Shown here: piece by piece, positions 26,100 to 35,918 of the stretch | How positions within the stretch are numbered: position 1 is the first letter of the stretch | Layout: the number at the start of each line of letters is the position of its first letter | Assembly: GCF_019879105.1 (NCBI RefSeq) | Contig: NZ_CP082248.1 | Span: forward strand, 186,001-250,000 | Source: Natrinema sp. SYSU A 869 | Lineage (GTDB): Archaea; Halobacteriota; Halobacteria; Halobacteriales; Natrialbaceae | Reading direction: 5' to 3' | DNA: 64,000 bases | Notes under the pieces: generated by a model | What the model was told of the DNA's origin: nothing | What the model saw: only the letters and a program-made list of their open reading frames with translations | Databases searched by the model: none | Program-made: the position numbers and the translations under genes

Positions 26100-27845
26100 T
26101 CAGTGCAGTTCGTGGGTCTCGAACCTTCGTATCGCCCCACGATAGGCGTGCCAAGCGACTAGTAGCCCACCGAAAACCAGCAGTATGCCGAATCCGCCCC
26201 GGAAGGCAGTGATTGGGAGCCCCTGAATTGTCGAACCAGCGTCGTTCAGCGACAACGCGAGGGTGGTGAGCACTCCGCCGTTGGCGACTAACCTGAGAAT
26301 AAATCCCGGAATATAACCGATCCCAGAGAGCGCCAACCTCACCAGCTCCGGTGCTGCCACGAGTCCAACCAGCGCCGCGCCGGGAAGCCACATCGATACA
26401 ACATGAAGCACACCTGCGAGCAACCGGGGTGGTCGTACTCCGTCGCTGTTGCCGATGCGAATGGCGCTGTAGCGCGGGAGCCACATCCCGATTATCGGTG
26501 CGAGTGTCGCCCCGACGACGGTGAGGAAGCATCCGATCAGTGTCAGCGCTATCGCTGCCAGTAGTCCGTATCCTCCTACGAGTGCCGTCACAAGCGTGAC
26601 GACGGTGACGGCAGGCGTGAACAGCAGACTTGGAGCGATGAGTCCACGGACGAACGCCCGACCCGAAACGGCAGTCAGGGTCGTCGGCAGGACGGCTCCT
26701 TCGTCGCCGAACGGGTTGAGACCGAACGCCGCGCCGGCGGTCCACCCCAGCAACACGGCGGTGGCTGGTCCCAATATCGCGAGCGAGCCGTACCCCTGTA
26801 GCATCATGTTCACTAATGCTGAACCGCCACCGAATACCGGGATCAGCAGGAAGTTTAACCGCTGGGGTTCCCGACGGGCTCGCAAAAGGGACCATTCAGC
26901 AACGTGACGGGTTGGGCCGGTGATGAACGGTACGCCGAGGGGGCTGATGGCCCGCTTAAGGGCTCGCTGATCGCCCTCCGTGCGGGTGGAGACGGAGGTC
27001 TTGCCGGTGTCAGAAACGTCGATTGGCTCGTCAAACCAGAACGAGGTTGCAATATGCTCGGACAGCCAACCTCCACCGACGAGCACCACGCCAACCGTGG
27101 CCACTCCCCCGAGAGCGTGTGTCGACGACCAGCCGATGGGCGTGCCAACCACCAGCAAGTCTGCGAGCCACCCAGTCGGAATCGCTCCGAGCGTGGCTTG
27201 ACTGATAGAGATAGGCAGTTGCGGTACTTGGAACAGGAAGTAGATGCTAAAGAACAGCATCACAACCGTCCCGCCCAGCGCGCCCTTGTGACGAGCAACG
27301 AACGCCACCTTGGCCACAAGCCATGCGGCACAATACCCCAGCAGGCGACCGGCCGTGACCGCGCTGGCGACGTACAGACTGCCGACCAGCGGGACTGCCA
27401 GAAGGGTCAGTGGTGAACTGAAGGCGTACGCCCCGGCAATGGCGAGGAGAAGGACGACCGGGAACGCATACGTCAGCACTCGCAGGCTCTCGGCGACGAT
27501 GCCCCCGACGACGGCGGTTCTAGGTGAGACGGACGTTAGCACGAACGCATCGGCGACCGGTTTACTGTGTGCCGTTGTCGTCCGCTGCGCGAGCATGAAT
27601 ACACCAAATATCCAGAGCATGGCGATCGTTCCTCTACCGAGTCTATTTATCGAGAACTCTGGATCCGTCCCCCGGAGTTCTGGAACGAACAGGACCGCGA
27701 GTCCCGTTAGCAGGAGCGTCGGGAGCACCACACCGCCAGCCATCAAGATCAGTCGACCAGTGTCGTCCCGAATCGCCCGGACAGAACGCTGATAGTCGAA
27801 CCAGCCCATCCGGATGGCATGCCCGAACCAGCCCGATTCAGCCAT
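26100..27845 (-). CDS. ABC exporter permease, large multi-span protein
   Basis: A 581-residue membrane protein with at least ten hydrophobic segments, for example LILMAGGVVLPTLLLTGLAV, LLLAIAGAYAFSSPLTLLAV and AFRGGFGILLVFGGLLVAW. I start it at ATG 27845 (MAESGWFGHAIRMG); the upstream Arg/Ser-rich extension overlaps the ATPase frame. Its start overlaps the end of the ATPase gene by 8 nt, so the two form an operon and one transporter. The layout is that of ABC-2-type exporters. Cargo unknown. Confidence 0.8.
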   Translation of the reverse strand: MAESGWFGHAIRMGWFDYQRSVRAIRDDTGRLILMAGGVVLPTLLLTGLAVLFVPELRGTDPEFSINRLGRGTIAMLWIFGVFMLAQRTTTAHSKPVADAFVLTSVSPRTAVVGGIVAESLRVLTYAFPVVLLLAIAGAYAFSSPLTLLAVPLVGSLYVASAVTAGRLLGYCAAWLVAKVAFVARHKGALGGTVVMLFFSIYFLFQVPQLPISISQATLGAIPTGWLADLLVVGTPIGWSSTHALGGVATVGVVLVGGGWLSEHIATSFWFDEPIDVSDTGKTSVSTRTEGDQRALKRAISPLGVPFITGPTRHVAEWSLLRARREPQRLNFLLIPVFGGGSALVNMMLQGYGSLAILGPATAVLLGWTAGAAFGLNPFGDEGAVLPTTLTAVSGRAFVRGLIAPSLLFTPAVTVVTLVTALVGGYGLLAAIALTLIGCFLTVVGATLAPIIGMWLPRYSAIRIGNSDGVRPPRLLAGVLHVVSMWLPGAALVGLVAAPELVRLALSGIGYIPGFILRLVANGGVLTTLALSLNDAGSTIQGLPITAFRGGFGILLVFGGLLVAWHAYRGAIRRFETHELH

Positions 27846-28662
27846 CGGTGTTCTCCTCGACGACCCGCTGGTTACCGGTATCGGCGGCGCTGGCCTCACC
27901 ATCTGCCGCTCCTGCGGTACCGCGCTCGTCGGTCGTGAGTTCGAGGAACGCATCCTCCAGCGAGCGCGTCTCACCAGTCTCTGCGCGGCGTTCGAGAGCA
28001 GCGGGCGAACCTTCAGCGACCAACTCTCCGTCGTAGAGGATTCCGACCGTGTCGGCGACCGCTTCGACAACAGGGAGGATATGCGTCGAGAGGAAGACGG
28101 TCGTTCCCGCGTTGGCGAGTTCCGTAATCATCCCCCGGAGCGTCCGTGCAGCGCGTGGATCCAGTCCGGAGGTGGGTTCGTCAAGGAAGACCACATCGGG
28201 TTCGTGGAGGACGGCCTGTATGTAGGCGGTTTTCTGCCGCATTCCCTTCGAATAGTCCGCGATCCGCGTGTCAGCATCTGCCGTGAGATCTAGTTTGCTG
28301 AGGAGTGCATCGATTCGGTCGCGTGTCGCTTCCGCGGGGAGATCGCGGAGGCCGGCGGCGTATTCGAGCTGTTCGTACGCCGTCGCCTGATCGTACAGTG
28401 GTGGTTCCTCGGGTAAGTATCCGATGTGCGTGCGGAGGCCGTCTCGGTCCGTGATTGAAACGCCAGCAACGGAACCGGTTCCCTCGGTTGGCCGTGTGAG
28501 CCCAGTTAGCATTCGCATCGTCGTGGTTTTCCCTGCGCCGTTTGGCCCGAGAAATCCGTAGACCGATCCACTCGGGATAGAAAGGTCTAGACCACTAATG
28601 GCGGTAGTATCGCCATATCGCTTTGTTAATCCGTTAGCGAAGACGGCAGGCTGATCGTTCAT
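27838..28662 (-). CDS. ABC transporter ATP-binding protein
   Basis: A 274-residue ABC-2-type ATPase. Walker A is GFLGPNGAGKTTTMRML, the Q-loop region is IGYLPEEPPLYDQAT, the signature is YSKGMRQK in place of LSGGQ as usual in this subgroup, and Walker B is VVFLDEPTSGLDP with the H-loop FLSTH. I start it at ATG 28662; a TATA-like TTATAATATA lies 25-35 nt upstream. The acidic tail after residue 245 is typical of halophiles. It energises the permease encoded next. Confidence 0.9.
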   Translation of the reverse strand: MNDQPAVFANGLTKRYGDTTAISGLDLSIPSGSVYGFLGPNGAGKTTTMRMLTGLTRPTEGTGSVAGVSITDRDGLRTHIGYLPEEPPLYDQATAYEQLEYAAGLRDLPAEATRDRIDALLSKLDLTADADTRIADYSKGMRQKTAYIQAVLHEPDVVFLDEPTSGLDPRAARTLRGMITELANAGTTVFLSTHILPVVEAVADTVGILYDGELVAEGSPAALERRAETGETRSLEDAFLELTTDERGTAGAADGEASAADTGNQRVVEENTDG

Positions 28663-28834
28663 AGGATAGTGTTTTACACGTATATTATAACCCTTATCGT
28701 AATGGCTCGATAGTAGTGATAAACAGGTACTCATCTAATTCAAATGAATTGGGATACTCTGTCCGGGCTAACGTGGGGACAGACACCCCAGTAACGTTCC
28801 AAGGAGCTTGTTTAGACGCGTGAGATTAGTGGTG

Positions 28835-29583
28835 TCAGAGCCTCACGGCTTGCTCGATGTTTCTGACGGCGGCCTTTAGGACGAGTTCTCTGAATTGTCC
28901 AAACCACGTTCTCGCCCGCAACGTCTCGCCGAACCGATATTTCAGTGCGAAGAAGATCGCTTCGACAATCGAGCGACGGTGATAGACGTTCTCGTCGTGG
29001 CGACCGTTGTGCGCTTTGTCAAGTCTATAGAACTCATGATGTTTGATTACCGGACGGATGCTAGAATCCCTGAGTTCGTGCCGTAACGCATCCCAGTCGT
29101 AGCTTTTGTCGGCGGTAATCGTGGTCAACTATGCCAGATTTCTCGTGAGTACCTGCCGTCCAACTTGGGTGTCATGGGGCTGTTTCATCGAACAATGAAG
29201 CTTGATGGCGTTTGAAGCCCGTTGCATCAATCACCTGAATGTCGCCGAGTTCGTGAAGCGAGACAGATAGCCGCAGCAAAACCCGCCAGATCCGCATTTT
29301 GAGATCTTGCTTCCGTGTGAGACTGTAGTAAAATCCGGCAGCTGATCCACCGCAAGACCGAGTTTAGCGGCGATTCCGTGCATATCGAGCAACCGGCGGT
29401 ATGGCTGTTCAGGTACTCTCGAAGGCAGTGAATCGAGACGATCACCCAGTCAGCGTAGCCGTCGTCACCCTTCTCGATCGACGGAGCTGGCTCGCCGATG
29501 ACAGCGTTCTTGGACAAATCGACGCATCGGTCGGTGAGCCGAACAAGTTGAGAGGACATACTCGTCGCTTCCACACTCAACAC
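28835..29583 (-). pseudogene. IS transposase relic (IS5-like)
   Basis: The N-terminal half (29583 to 29227) reads LVRLTDRCVDLSKNAVIGE and later GYADWVIVSIHCLREYLN. The C-terminal half (29128 to 28835) reads TITADKSYDWDALRHELRD and then FFALKYRFGETLRARTWFGQ with FRELVLKAAVRNIEQ, the glutamate region of DDE transposases. The middle has frame breaks and stops. The whole is a non-functional element lying between the ABC operon and the FilR1-type regulator. Confidence 0.65.
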
Positions 29584-29704
29584 CTCATAATCCCGGTCAA
29601 GATGCCATTTGACCGGCGTTTAAACACGGCCCATAGCGCGTATTCATCGTCAGGATGGTCACAAGCACCGATATCCATTATAATGTGGTACACGTAAGCA
29701 CATC

Positions 29705-30529
29705 ATGGATGCCGCCATCGAAGAAATCGAATTTCTCGCCCGGTCGAGTCACCGCGTCGGTGTCATAGAGAGCCTGACCGAGGGGCCCCAGGAAAGCAGA
29801 GAGCTTCGCACCACGATAGGGGCCTCCTCACCGACCATGAGTCGAATCCTCACTGACTTCGAAGATCGTCGATGGATCGTCCGGGACGGCCCAACCTACG
29901 AACTGACACGGCTCGGCGAGTTCGTGGCAGATCGATTCCTTGATCTCCGCGACGCGATGGAGGTCGAACGCAAGCTACGCGACGTCTGGCAGTGGCTCCC
30001 GCGGGAGATGGAGGGGTTCTCCGCCGATCTCTTCGCCAATGCGGTGGTCTCCTATCCCGGTCCGAAGTACCCGTACGAACCCGTCGAACGGCTCACCCAA
30101 CTCATCAAAGGAACCAGTCACATGCGCGGATTCGACAGTATCGTATACAAATCGGTTAACAACGAGACAGTCTGCCAGGCTGTCCTTGACGGCATGGAAC
30201 TGGAGTACGTGTACTCGCCAACCGCCCTCGAGGGGACCGTCGCGTGGAATCCAGAACGAGTCATGGAGGCCGCCGCCTGTGAGAACTGCACCGTGCACGT
30301 CCACGAGGCCCTCCCCGACGGGAACCGGTGCGGGCTCGGCATTGTGGACGACCGCGCCGGCATCTGCTGTCACGACGCCGAAACTGGGGCGCTGACAGCT
30401 GTGATCGATACGGACGCACCCGAGGCACGCGAATGGGCCATCTCTACCTTCAAGCGCGTCCGCCATGAGGCCGAGCCGATCGGGCCGGAGGCGTTCGAGA
30501 CGCTGATCCCATCGGACCTTCTCCCGTAG
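29705..30529 (+). CDS. FilR1-type transcription regulator (winged helix plus MET_FilR1 domain)
   Basis: A 274-residue regulator. Residues 1-80 are a winged helix (SSHRVGVIESLTEGPQ, SSPTMSRILTDFEDRRWI, DGPTYELTRLGEFVAD). Residues 90-265 match the domain named after methanogenesis regulatory protein FilR1 (DUF1724), with WQWLPREMEG at its start and a cysteine-rich CENCTVHVHEALPDG that could sense a ligand or redox state. It sits 200 nt before the methyltransferase operon in the same direction and may control it. Confidence 0.82.
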   Translation: MDAAIEEIEFLARSSHRVGVIESLTEGPQESRELRTTIGASSPTMSRILTDFEDRRWIVRDGPTYELTRLGEFVADRFLDLRDAMEVERKLRDVWQWLPREMEGFSADLFANAVVSYPGPKYPYEPVERLTQLIKGTSHMRGFDSIVYKSVNNETVCQAVLDGMELEYVYSPTALEGTVAWNPERVMEAAACENCTVHVHEALPDGNRCGLGIVDDRAGICCHDAETGALTAVIDTDAPEAREWAISTFKRVRHEAEPIGPEAFETLIPSDLLP

Positions 30530-30727
30530 GACTCGTCGGCAACTGATAAGTGTGCGTTCGACGATCAGCGATTTGCCGGGTATCACGGAGAGAACCGGCA
30601 ATTCGAGACGATTCACCGCATCAGGCTATTTCCTCCCCGCCGCAGAGCCGAAGCCACTCTTCACAGGGTGAAATCTTTCAGCAGGCAATTAGACGTGGCC
30701 AGCCGGCGTACCCGAATCTGAGGTATC

Positions 30728-31552
30728 ATGACCGAGCAAACAGCGATACAGGCAGCGTGGACCGAGATCGCCACGGGGTACGACGAGTACGTCACCCCAT
30801 CGAACATAGCCCTGGCCGAGGGAGTCCTCCAGTGGGCCGGGCTCCGACCGGGGATGCGGGTGCTGGATGTCGCAGCCGGCAGTGGCGGGTTGAGCATTCC
30901 CGTGGCTCGCGCGGGGGCGCAGGTGCTGGCAACGGACATCTCTCCCGCTATGGTCGAACGGCTCGAAGCGCGCGTCCGCGAGGAGGGGCTCACTGACCTG
31001 GAGACCCGAGTCATGGACGGCCAGGCCATCGATCTCGAAGACGACACCTTCGACGTCGCCGCATCACAGTTCGGCGTCATGCTGTTCCCCGATCTGCCGC
31101 GGGGACTGAGCGAAATGACGCGTGTTACAAGACCCGGTGGCCGCGTGGTACTCGTTACGATGGGTCCACCCTCGGAGGTCGAGTTCCTCGGGTTCTTCCT
31201 CGGCGCGGTGAAAACAGCCGACCCCGAGTTCACGGGCCTCCCGATGGATCCACCGCCGTTACCCTTCCAGGTGTCGGAACCCGCGACACTGCGAGAGGAA
31301 CTGGCCGACGCCGGACTGACGGATATCCGCGTGGAGACGGCCAACCATCGGTTAGAGTTCCAGACCGGCGAGCAGATGTGGCACTGGGTTACCGCCAGCA
31401 ATCCGATCGGAGCGGAGATGGTCGCCGACCTGACGAGCGAGCAGAAGGCAACGGCCCAGACGGCGCTCGATGACGAACTGCGCAAGCGTTCCGGGGGGAG
31501 CGGTCCCGCCGTGTTGAACAATTCAGTGAACATCGGTATCGGGACGAAGTGA
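30728..31552 (+). CDS. class I SAM-dependent methyltransferase
   Basis: A 274-residue enzyme of the UbiE-like group. Motif I is VLDVAAGSGGLSIPVA near residue 45, motif II-like VLATDISPAMVERL follows, and FDVAASQFGVMLFPDLPRGL with TRPGGRVVLVTMG covers the later motifs. Substrate cannot be told from the sequence. It is followed after 22 nt by a 54-residue gene and then a second methyltransferase, so the three probably form one transcript. Confidence 0.85.
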   Translation: MTEQTAIQAAWTEIATGYDEYVTPSNIALAEGVLQWAGLRPGMRVLDVAAGSGGLSIPVARAGAQVLATDISPAMVERLEARVREEGLTDLETRVMDGQAIDLEDDTFDVAASQFGVMLFPDLPRGLSEMTRVTRPGGRVVLVTMGPPSEVEFLGFFLGAVKTADPEFTGLPMDPPPLPFQVSEPATLREELADAGLTDIRVETANHRLEFQTGEQMWHWVTASNPIGAEMVADLTSEQKATAQTALDDELRKRSGGSGPAVLNNSVNIGIGTK

Positions 31553-31574
31553 GTCGAAACAGCCAGTGAACACA

Positions 31575-31739
31575 ATGACCATCAATGTCCAACAACCAGG
31601 GGACGGCTACCGCTGGTTACTGCACGTGATCGAGAACGCTTGCGACGACTCTGGACTCCAACAGCCCGAAGCGTTCCCGCAAACACTCTATGGTGCGCTC
31701 GAGACGTCCGATGATCGAGAACATGGAGGGCAGCGATGA
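31575..31739 (+). CDS. small protein coupled between two methyltransferases (54 aa)
   Basis: From ATG 31575 the frame reads MTINVQQPGDGYRWLLHVIE and continues with ACDDSGLQQPEAFPQTLYGA before ending in an ATGA overlap with the next gene at 31736. The overlap and the protein-like composition support it as real. It is predicted soluble, with a helix and no known domain. It could be an accessory subunit of either methyltransferase. Confidence 0.5.
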   Translation: MTINVQQPGDGYRWLLHVIENACDDSGLQQPEAFPQTLYGALETSDDREHGGQR

Positions 31740-32350
31740 ACTACGAGTTAGCGTACAAGGTGGGCTTCCATCCATGGGAAGATGCTATCGAGGATCCGGC
31801 GTTCGTCGAGACGATCACCGAACTGTTCGAAAGCGAAGAGTGTGAACGCGACCCGCCCTACGGACGAGCCCTCGACGTGGGCACGGGCAGCGGGATTTGG
31901 GGGATCGAACTGGCGAAACGTGGCTGGCAGGTCACGGGTATCGACAACGTCGAAAGGGTGTTACGTCGCGCTCGTAACCGGGTCGAGGATGCCGACGTCG
32001 AGATGGATCTCGTCCTCGGAGACGTGACAGATCTCGGAACAGCGGGAATCGATGACGAGTACCAGTTAGTGCTCGATACCGGGACCTTCCATGGATTGAA
32101 CCATGCACAGCGCGAGGCGATGGCGCGGGAGGTCGATGCGGTCGCTGGGCCCGATGCTACCGTGCTCCTCCTTGTTTGGGAGCCCAAGCGTAGAGGACCG
32201 CTTCCTCGAGGGGCGACCAGCGACGAGATCGAGGCAGCCTTCCCGGGCTGGACGGTGACCGACATGGGGCCGTCACAGTTCACGGCCCCAAAACCAGTCG
32301 AATTGCTATTGACGCCAAACGAGCATTGGTACCGGCTCCGGCGCGAGTGA
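31736..32350 (+). CDS. class I SAM-dependent methyltransferase, TPMT/UbiG-like
   Basis: A 204-residue enzyme. Motif I is LDVGTGSGIWGIELAKRGW near residue 45, followed by VTGIDNVERVLRRARNR and LVLDTGTFHGLNHAQR. The short length with the DTGTFHGL segment is typical of small-molecule methyltransferases of the tellurite/thiopurine type. The start is fixed by the ATGA overlap with the preceding small gene. Substrate unknown. Confidence 0.82.
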   Translation: MNYELAYKVGFHPWEDAIEDPAFVETITELFESEECERDPPYGRALDVGTGSGIWGIELAKRGWQVTGIDNVERVLRRARNRVEDADVEMDLVLGDVTDLGTAGIDDEYQLVLDTGTFHGLNHAQREAMAREVDAVAGPDATVLLLVWEPKRRGPLPRGATSDEIEAAFPGWTVTDMGPSQFTAPKPVELLLTPNEHWYRLRRE

Positions 32351-32461
32351 CGGCCTCGTCGTAGCACATCTGGGTTCCGATTTCAAACACGAGTTCGATG
32401 GATGATAGAGACAGCCTCTCTATGCAGCACTGAGCGATCTGCCAGAAGGGAGAACGTTCGG

Positions 32462-33083
32462 TTATCGGTGGTGGACTCGACGGAGTGCGTCAGCGGTTGC
32501 GGTCCCAGAAACCCAGATATACTTCTGGACGGTTGCCAAGTCACTCCAGCCCATCAGTGCTTGCAGCGGTACCAGGGCCACGCCCTTGTACGCATGGTGG
32601 CTGGCCGCGGTAGCCCCAGACAGTGCGGAGAGATACATCCCGTGAGAGCTGCTTGGTTGGCGGCGTCCTGGACACATCGGTTGACCGTTGACCACGACCG
32701 CGGCAAGCCATCGTAGCGATTCGCAAACCGCTCGATACAGAGTTCGATTCGCAGTGAGAGATCAAAAGGAATCGAACGGGCTGAGGCGACGGTCTTGGGG
32801 TGCCAGCGGGACGCGATAGTGTTGGCTTCGGTGAGCTGGTTGGTGCGGGCGGCTTCCTGACGGGCCTGTCGCTGGCAGTATCCACAGTTACACGGTTCGT
32901 GCTGTGGGATGCGGATGAGTTGCGGTTCCAGTCCAGATAGGAAGTGTGGTAATGGGCGATCTCCTCGGCGCGGCGGCCGAGCCGACCGCCGAGTAGACAG
33001 ATGAACTGGGCCTCAAAGCCACGCGGGGTCGACAGGTCCCCACAGGCCTCCACTGCGGCTTGATGGAGGTAGTGTCGAACCAT
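32462..33083 (-). pseudogene. tyrosine recombinase (integrase) relic with two frame breaks
   Basis: Three frames join into one integrase: FICLLGGRLGRRAEEIAHYH from the first, EPCNCGYCQRQARQEAAR and SARSIPFDLSLRIEL from the second, and ATAASHHAYKGVALVPLQAL with MGWSDLATVQKYI from the third. The last part is the usual H-x-x-R/H-x-x-W region and the catalytic tyrosine. Each break is repaired by one base: an A (minus strand) at 32920-32921 and a G at the run 32614-32617. The N-terminal core-binding domain is missing, so it may be truncated as well. Confidence 0.65.
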
Positions 33084-33394
33084 ACGTTAACACATAGCGC
33101 GTCTTCGATCAAGGAATCAAATAAATAGCGGTCCCCAGAATGGCGCCAATTCCTCTGTTGAGACAGATTGCTGAATCCATACTCTGTATGCAGCACGTGC
33201 TTTCTGGCAGTAGCGGGGAAGATCCCTCGCTGGATGCTGAATACAGGGCGCAAATTCAGCACTCTTGCTCACCTAGACGGGGATGAATCGGTCACTACAG
33301 GCGAAAATCAAACTACCACCCCCGAACTACTATATCTGTTAGTACTGTGTGTTCACATTGGCAGTGGTATGTGTTACCAAGGCCACTAAACACC
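33084..33394. other. upstream region of the MetX-like gene
   Basis: No gene. A TATA-like CTATATCTG at about 33327-33335 may serve the next gene. The segment TCTGTATGCAGCACG near 33182 resembles TCTGTATTCAGCACG near 34587 on the other side of that gene. Confidence 0.35.
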
Positions 33395-34470
33395 ATGACA
33401 CTGGAAGACAGCTACCTCGAAAACGAGTATTACACACAGGACGAACACGGTGACTTCGAGTTATTCGATCTTGGTGATTTCGAACTTGCGCGTGGGCAAA
33501 CACTCCGAGATGCTAAACTCGCCTATCAGACGTTCGGCGACCTGAATGACGAGAAGGATAATGTCATCCTTTTTCCCCATATGTATTCTGGGACCCACCG
33601 GGATATGGAACGGTTTATCGGCGAAGACATGGCAATTGACCCGACAGAGTATTTCGTCATTCTCCCAAATCAGCTCGGGAACGGCCTTTCGTCGTCACCG
33701 CACAACACGCCGCCACAAGACGGTGGTATGGGCTATTTCCCGGATGTAATGATCGAGGACGACATCCGTGCCCAACACAAACTCGTCACGGAAGAGTTCG
33801 GAATTGAAGAACTCCAACTCGTCCTTGGTTGGTCGATGGGTGCACAGCAAACCTACGAGTGGATCGTTCGGTATCCGGATATGGTCAAGCGAGCCGCTCC
33901 AATCGCTGGTACGGCCAAGGTCACACCACACGACCAGCTTTTTATCGAGGCCCACAAAGAGATGATCCGTTCAGACCCCGCGTGGAATGATGGGTTTTAT
34001 ACGGAGCCGCACGCCGTCCACACAGGGCTGCGGCGACACGCTCTTATCTGGTCTGTCATGGGTCTAAGCACCCAGTTCTATCACCAATCCGAACAGGCCT
34101 GGGAGCGGGCGGGGTTCCAGTCAGTCGATGATTTCATGGCAAACTTCTGGGAAGATTGGTTTCTGCCAATGGACCCGAATAACTTACTCACGATGGCGAC
34201 GAAATGGCAGCATGGCGACGTGAGCCGAAATACCGATGGCGATCTTGAAGCAGCGCTTGGCCGGGTTGAGGCGAAAGTATACGTCATGCCGTTTGAGGAG
34301 GATATGTTTTTCCCGGTGCGAGACTGCGAATATGAGGAGACGATGATTCCAGACAGTGAGTTGCGACCGATCCCTAGCTTGTGGGGCATTTCACCATGTT
34401 TGGTGTGTTCGACGAGGATCTCGAAACGATCGATGAGCATATCAGTAATCTCCTGAACGAGTCAGTGTAA
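33395..34470 (+). CDS. MetX-like alpha/beta-hydrolase acyltransferase, frame break at 34383
   Basis: Homoserine O-acetyltransferase family protein of about 358 residues. Marks: LAYQTFGDLNDEKDNVIL near residue 35, VILPNQLGNGLSSSP, the nucleophile elbow LVLGWSMGAQQTYEW with its Ser near residue 148 and MPFEEDMFFP with the catalytic-Asp region. The frame breaks at 34383-34386; adding one G to the GGGG run restores IPSLWGHFTMFGVF with the catalytic His and gives a stop at 34468-34470. Start at ATG 33395 fits family length. It may act in methionine biosynthesis or on another acyl acceptor. Confidence 0.85.
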
Positions 34471-34733
34471 CACAGAGAATCTGGCAGCACTCGATTCTCA
34501 TTTCCAGAACAGAAGTCGGTACCAGCCGAATCCGCTCTTCCGCTGAGCTATAGATGAATACCGGCTCTGATGAATTTAGCCTCTGTATTCAGCACGCAGT
34601 TTCTGCTATCTCCCGGATAGATCGACTATCGCTCTGTTACCTTCTTGACCTGTACTTAGCAGCAGGAGTCTACCTGTCTCTTGCTAAGGACTCGTCAGAG
34701 TCATAGACCCAACTCTGCATAGTCGGATCATTC

Positions 34734-34965
34734 GGCACTGTCTAGATGCGAAAAATCGCAAGACTCGAAGACGGTGACGTTGCGATGTCGACTGTAAAAC
34801 CACCATGGATAATCTGATACAACAAGACTCTGTTCTACAAACGGCAGAAATTTGGCTACCTCAGCACATATTTCACGAGGTGAAACAATCACTGGGGTCA
34901 GCACTGAAGCCATAACAGCCGCTAAGACACCGTTCTATGCCAGAATTTCGAAACTAGACAGTGCC
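34734..34965. mobile_element. MITE, copy A (232 bp)
   Basis: Terminal inverted repeats GGCACTGTCTAGAT and the reverse ACTAGACAGTGCC at the ends. The interior is similar to copies at 37503-37733 and 41143-41373 but more divergent. No gene inside. No clear target duplication is seen at this copy. Confidence 0.75.
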
Positions 34966-34973
34966 AATGACCA

Positions 34974-35199
34974 TTAACTCTCCGTCAGAGATTTAATGTA
35001 GTCATCGATCATTTCGTAGACGGAATCAAACTCGGGGAGGTCGGAAACCAAATTCGGTAGCGTGTTCTGCCAACCATCACGAATCTCAGCGCGCTTCTCG
35101 TTCGGGAGTCCGTCCTCGAGATTGATATCTAGATCGTCGTGTTCGCACTTCCTGATGAAAGCTGGCATGATGACGGAGTCGTCGACATCGGCTTCTGTA
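34974..35199 (-). pseudogene. C-terminal fragment of an unknown protein cut by an IS-type element
   Basis: The frame (VDDSVIMPAFIRKCEHDD, then VSDLPEFDSVYEMIDDYIKS) is protein-like and acidic and ends at 34974. Its upstream part runs into the IS200/IS605-type element at 35200, which cut the gene. No family recognised. Confidence 0.4.
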
Positions 35200-35573
35200 T
35201 TGACCTCCTCCACGCCCTGAAGGACGTGGAATCCGACCATCGGATTTCCGCCGAGTGCGGCGTTCGAGGTTCCAACCCGCACTCAAGGGGAACCGGCGAC
35301 ACACCGGGAGAACTCTCGTTTCCTCCCCTGTATAGGGCTGTGGCCCGGTCAAATAGGCCCCATCGAATACCATGTCATCGCCGTGTGAGGAACAGACCGC
35401 GCTCCTCACCATCCCTTGTCTGTTCGGGAACGGCCTCTCACGGTATTCGTAGCACCCTATGTTACGTGCTATCACACTAAAACGATTACGATGGAAATCC
35501 GTCCCGATCACCGGCTGCGGGTGACACGCTGCGCCTACCGCTCGACCTGCGCCTGAAGACGCAGGTATGCGCT
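35200..35573 (-). mobile_element. non-autonomous IS200/IS605 (IS1341)-type element, subfamily 1 copy B
   Basis: About 374 bp, about 85 percent identical by eye to 3121-3488 over its whole length. End hairpins are CCACGCCC-TGAA-GGACGTGG near 35211-35230 (right end of the tnpB strand) and CCTGCGTCTTCAGGCGCAGG at about 35547-35566 on the minus strand (left end). No open frame for a transposase. The pair defines a non-autonomous subfamily. Confidence 0.65.
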
Positions 35574-35613
35574 CGAAATTCGTATCAGTGTCCTAATCAA
35601 AACAGCTATCATT

Positions 35614-35632
35614 TTCCCACCCGAAGTGGGAA
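35614..35632. promoter_or_regulatory. palindromic operator before vapB
   Basis: TTCCCAC-CCGAA-GTGGGAA forms a perfect 7-bp inverted repeat directly before ATG 35634. AbrB-type antitoxins repress their own operon, so this is the likely binding site. Confidence 0.5.
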
Positions 35633-35633
35633 T

Positions 35634-35918
35634 ATGGCCAAGGTGGATTCGAAAGGGCGAATCGTCCTTCCACAGGAGGTGCGAGACCGCCTCGGTATTA
35701 CTCCCGGTACCGAAGTCGAAATTCGCGAGGAAGACGGGAAGGCGGTTGTCAAGCCTGAGGACGATCCCGAACAGATAATCGAACGCATGGAGCAACTCGT
35801 CGAGGAAACGTCTTCCCAGCGTGGGGAAACTACTCCGTTCGACAAAGGCGTTGATCCGATCGCCCGAAAGCACAGAGACGCTGTTCAGCGAGGAGCAGAG
35901 AAAGACAGCGATGAGTGA
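35634..35918 (+). CDS. vapB: AbrB/SpoVT-type antitoxin (VapB)
   Basis: A 94-residue protein with the swapped-hairpin AbrB motif at the N-terminus: VDSKGRIVLPQEVRDRLG, then TPGTEVEIREEDGKAVV. The C-terminal acidic helix would wrap the toxin. Its end overlaps the start of the PIN gene by 8 nt (ATGAGTGA). The palindrome at 35614-35632 suggests autoregulation. Confidence 0.88.
   Translation: MAKVDSKGRIVLPQEVRDRLGITPGTEVEIREEDGKAVVKPEDDPEQIIERMEQLVEETSSQRGETTPFDKGVDPIARKHRDAVQRGAEKDSDE

Noticed and set aside
33180-34612. Direct repeats TCTGTATxCAGCACG on both sides of the MetX-like gene as transposon ends
   Set aside because: The similarity is only about 15-25 bases with gaps, and no inverted ends or target duplication accompany it.
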